Assembly (NCBI GenBank): GCA_937983495.1
Contig: CALKAA010000034.1
Coordinates: 1-14,914 of the forward strand
Length of the DNA stretch: 14,914 bases
From: an uncultured Gemmobacter sp.
Lineage (GTDB): Bacteria > Pseudomonadota > Alphaproteobacteria > Rhodobacterales > Rhodobacteraceae
Reading direction: 5' to 3'
The stretch's first letter is position 1. Each line of letters starts with the position of its first letter. The notes under the pieces were generated by a model. That model made no database searches, had not been told where the DNA came from, and saw only the letters and a list, made by a program, of their open reading frames with translations. This document shows, one piece after another, positions 14,509 through 14,914 of this stretch. The position numbers and the translations under genes were made by a program.

Positions 14509-14526
14509 TTGGAATTTTCGTTCCAA
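14509..14526 (-). promoter_or_regulatory. Inverted repeat, IolR-like site 1 (exact)
   Basis: TTGGAA (14509-14514) and TTCCAA (14521-14526) are perfect reverse complements separated by 6 bases, containing an exact GGAA-N6-TTCC. It lies about 175 bases upstream of the operon's first ATG and about 130 bases from the second, similar site. It is just beyond the terminator of the upstream ABC permease gene. Two related sites at this distance would allow binding across the promoter. Confidence 0.5.
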
Positions 14527-14540
14527 GGAGCCACGGCAAA

Positions 14541-14577
14541 GCTGGCCCGCTCCCCCCAAAGGCGAAGCGGGCTCAGC
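14541..14577 (-). terminator. Terminator of the FtsX-like permease gene
   Basis: GCTGGCCCGCT (14541-14551) pairs with AGCGGGCTCAGC (14566-14577), giving 11 pairs with one bulged A and a 14-base loop. It begins 2 bases after the stop codon at 14580. On the minus strand the stem is followed by only a short T-run (TTTGCC), so it is a strong hairpin but an imperfect Rho-independent terminator. Confidence 0.65.
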
Positions 14578-14579
14578 GT

Positions 14580-14914
14580 TCAATCCTGCTGCCGCAAGAC
14601 GCGCGCAGGGCGCACAGACAAGGGCCGCAGCAAGAACAGCGCCTGCGCCAGCAAGGTGGCCAGAACGCCACCACTGACGATCAGCAGCGCCGAGACGGGC
14701 TCGAAGTGATAACTGGCCTCCATCACCAGCACCATGACAGCCCAGCCCGAGGCGACGCCGACAATGATGGCGACAACGCCCGCCGCCGCGCCCATCAGCC
14801 CAGCCCGCAGCAGAAAGCCTGCCAGAATCCGCGCGCGGCTGGCACCCAGCACCTTCAACACGGCGGATTCGTAAACCCGCGCGGGCTCGCCCGCCGCCGC
14901 CGCGCCAATCAGCA
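14580..14914 (-). CDS. ABC transporter permease, FtsX-like, C-terminal part (partial)
   Basis: Only the last 111 or so codons are in the window; the frame is open to the right edge, so the start lies outside. The visible part reads ESAVLKVLGASRARILAGF, matching the conserved 'LLKVLGAT' segment after the periplasmic loop of FtsX/MacB/YbbP-type permeases. Two or three hydrophobic helices follow (around LLRAGLMGAAAGVVAIIVGVASGWAVMVLV and LLIVSGGVLATLLAQALFLL), then the typical ending RPLSVRPARVLRQQD. From memory this ending resembles YbbP-like permeases, which pair with a YbbA/LolD-type ATPase thought to export lipids or lipoproteins. It is oriented like the inositol operon but separated from it by a hairpin and 244 bases, so it is probably a different transcription unit. 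Confidence 0.8.
   Translation of the reverse strand, partial: LIGAAAAGEPARVYESAVLKVLGASRARILAGFLLRAGLMGAAAGVVAIIVGVASGWAVMVLVMEASYHFEPVSALLIVSGGVLATLLAQALFLLRPLSVRPARVLRQQD

Noticed and set aside
1..14914. Mobile element, phage, CRISPR or defence system
   Set aside because: No transposase, integrase, direct-repeat array, nuclease or toxin-antitoxin pair was seen, and base composition by eye is uniform across the window.

Overview
The window looks like chromosomal DNA of an alphaproteobacterium, most likely from the Rhodobacteraceae (Rhodobacter, Paracoccus or Roseobacter type). This rests on high G+C content, dense coding, the glnD-murJ pair, an alphaproteobacterial-type malate synthase G, and a short single-domain ATPase of the rhizobial FrcA kind. 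I see no tRNA, rRNA, CRISPR array, insertion sequence or phage gene. No gene-free stretch exceeds about 255 bases.

Left part, plus strand (1-6743): glnD (PII uridylyltransferase, apparently TTG start) is followed after 9 bases by murJ (lipid II flippase). A 255-base intergenic region with inverted repeats separates murJ from glcB (malate synthase G). A strong hairpin then closes glcB and also serves the convergent argE.

Middle (6798-8684): argE (acetylornithine deacetylase) lies on the minus strand. It is divergent from a small plus-strand gene for an exported protein of unknown function, and a perfect 15-base palindrome lies between them. Two hairpins close the exported-protein gene and the operon that meets it from the right.

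Right part, minus strand (8736-14335): six genes in transcription order look like one operon. They encode a TIM-barrel isomerase resembling IolI, a periplasmic sugar/polyol-binding protein, a membrane permease, an ATPase, a short-chain dehydrogenase/reductase (SDR) and an IolG-type inositol 2-dehydrogenase. Together they read as a module that imports an inositol (or inositol stereoisomer or derivative), oxidises it to an inosose and isomerises the keto product. The later catabolic genes (iolB, C, D, E, A) are absent here and would have to lie elsewhere. The 244-base leader holds two inverted repeats that fit GGAA-N6-TTCC, the motif I recall for the rhizobial repressor IolR: one exact match and one with a single mismatch. 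A 17-base palindrome lies next to the first gene's ribosome binding site. This leader is the most interesting non-coding sequence in the window.

Right edge (14580-14914): the C-terminal end of an FtsX-like ABC permease on the minus strand, cut by the window and closed by its own hairpin. All functions are inferred by reading motifs and remembered family features; no search was run.
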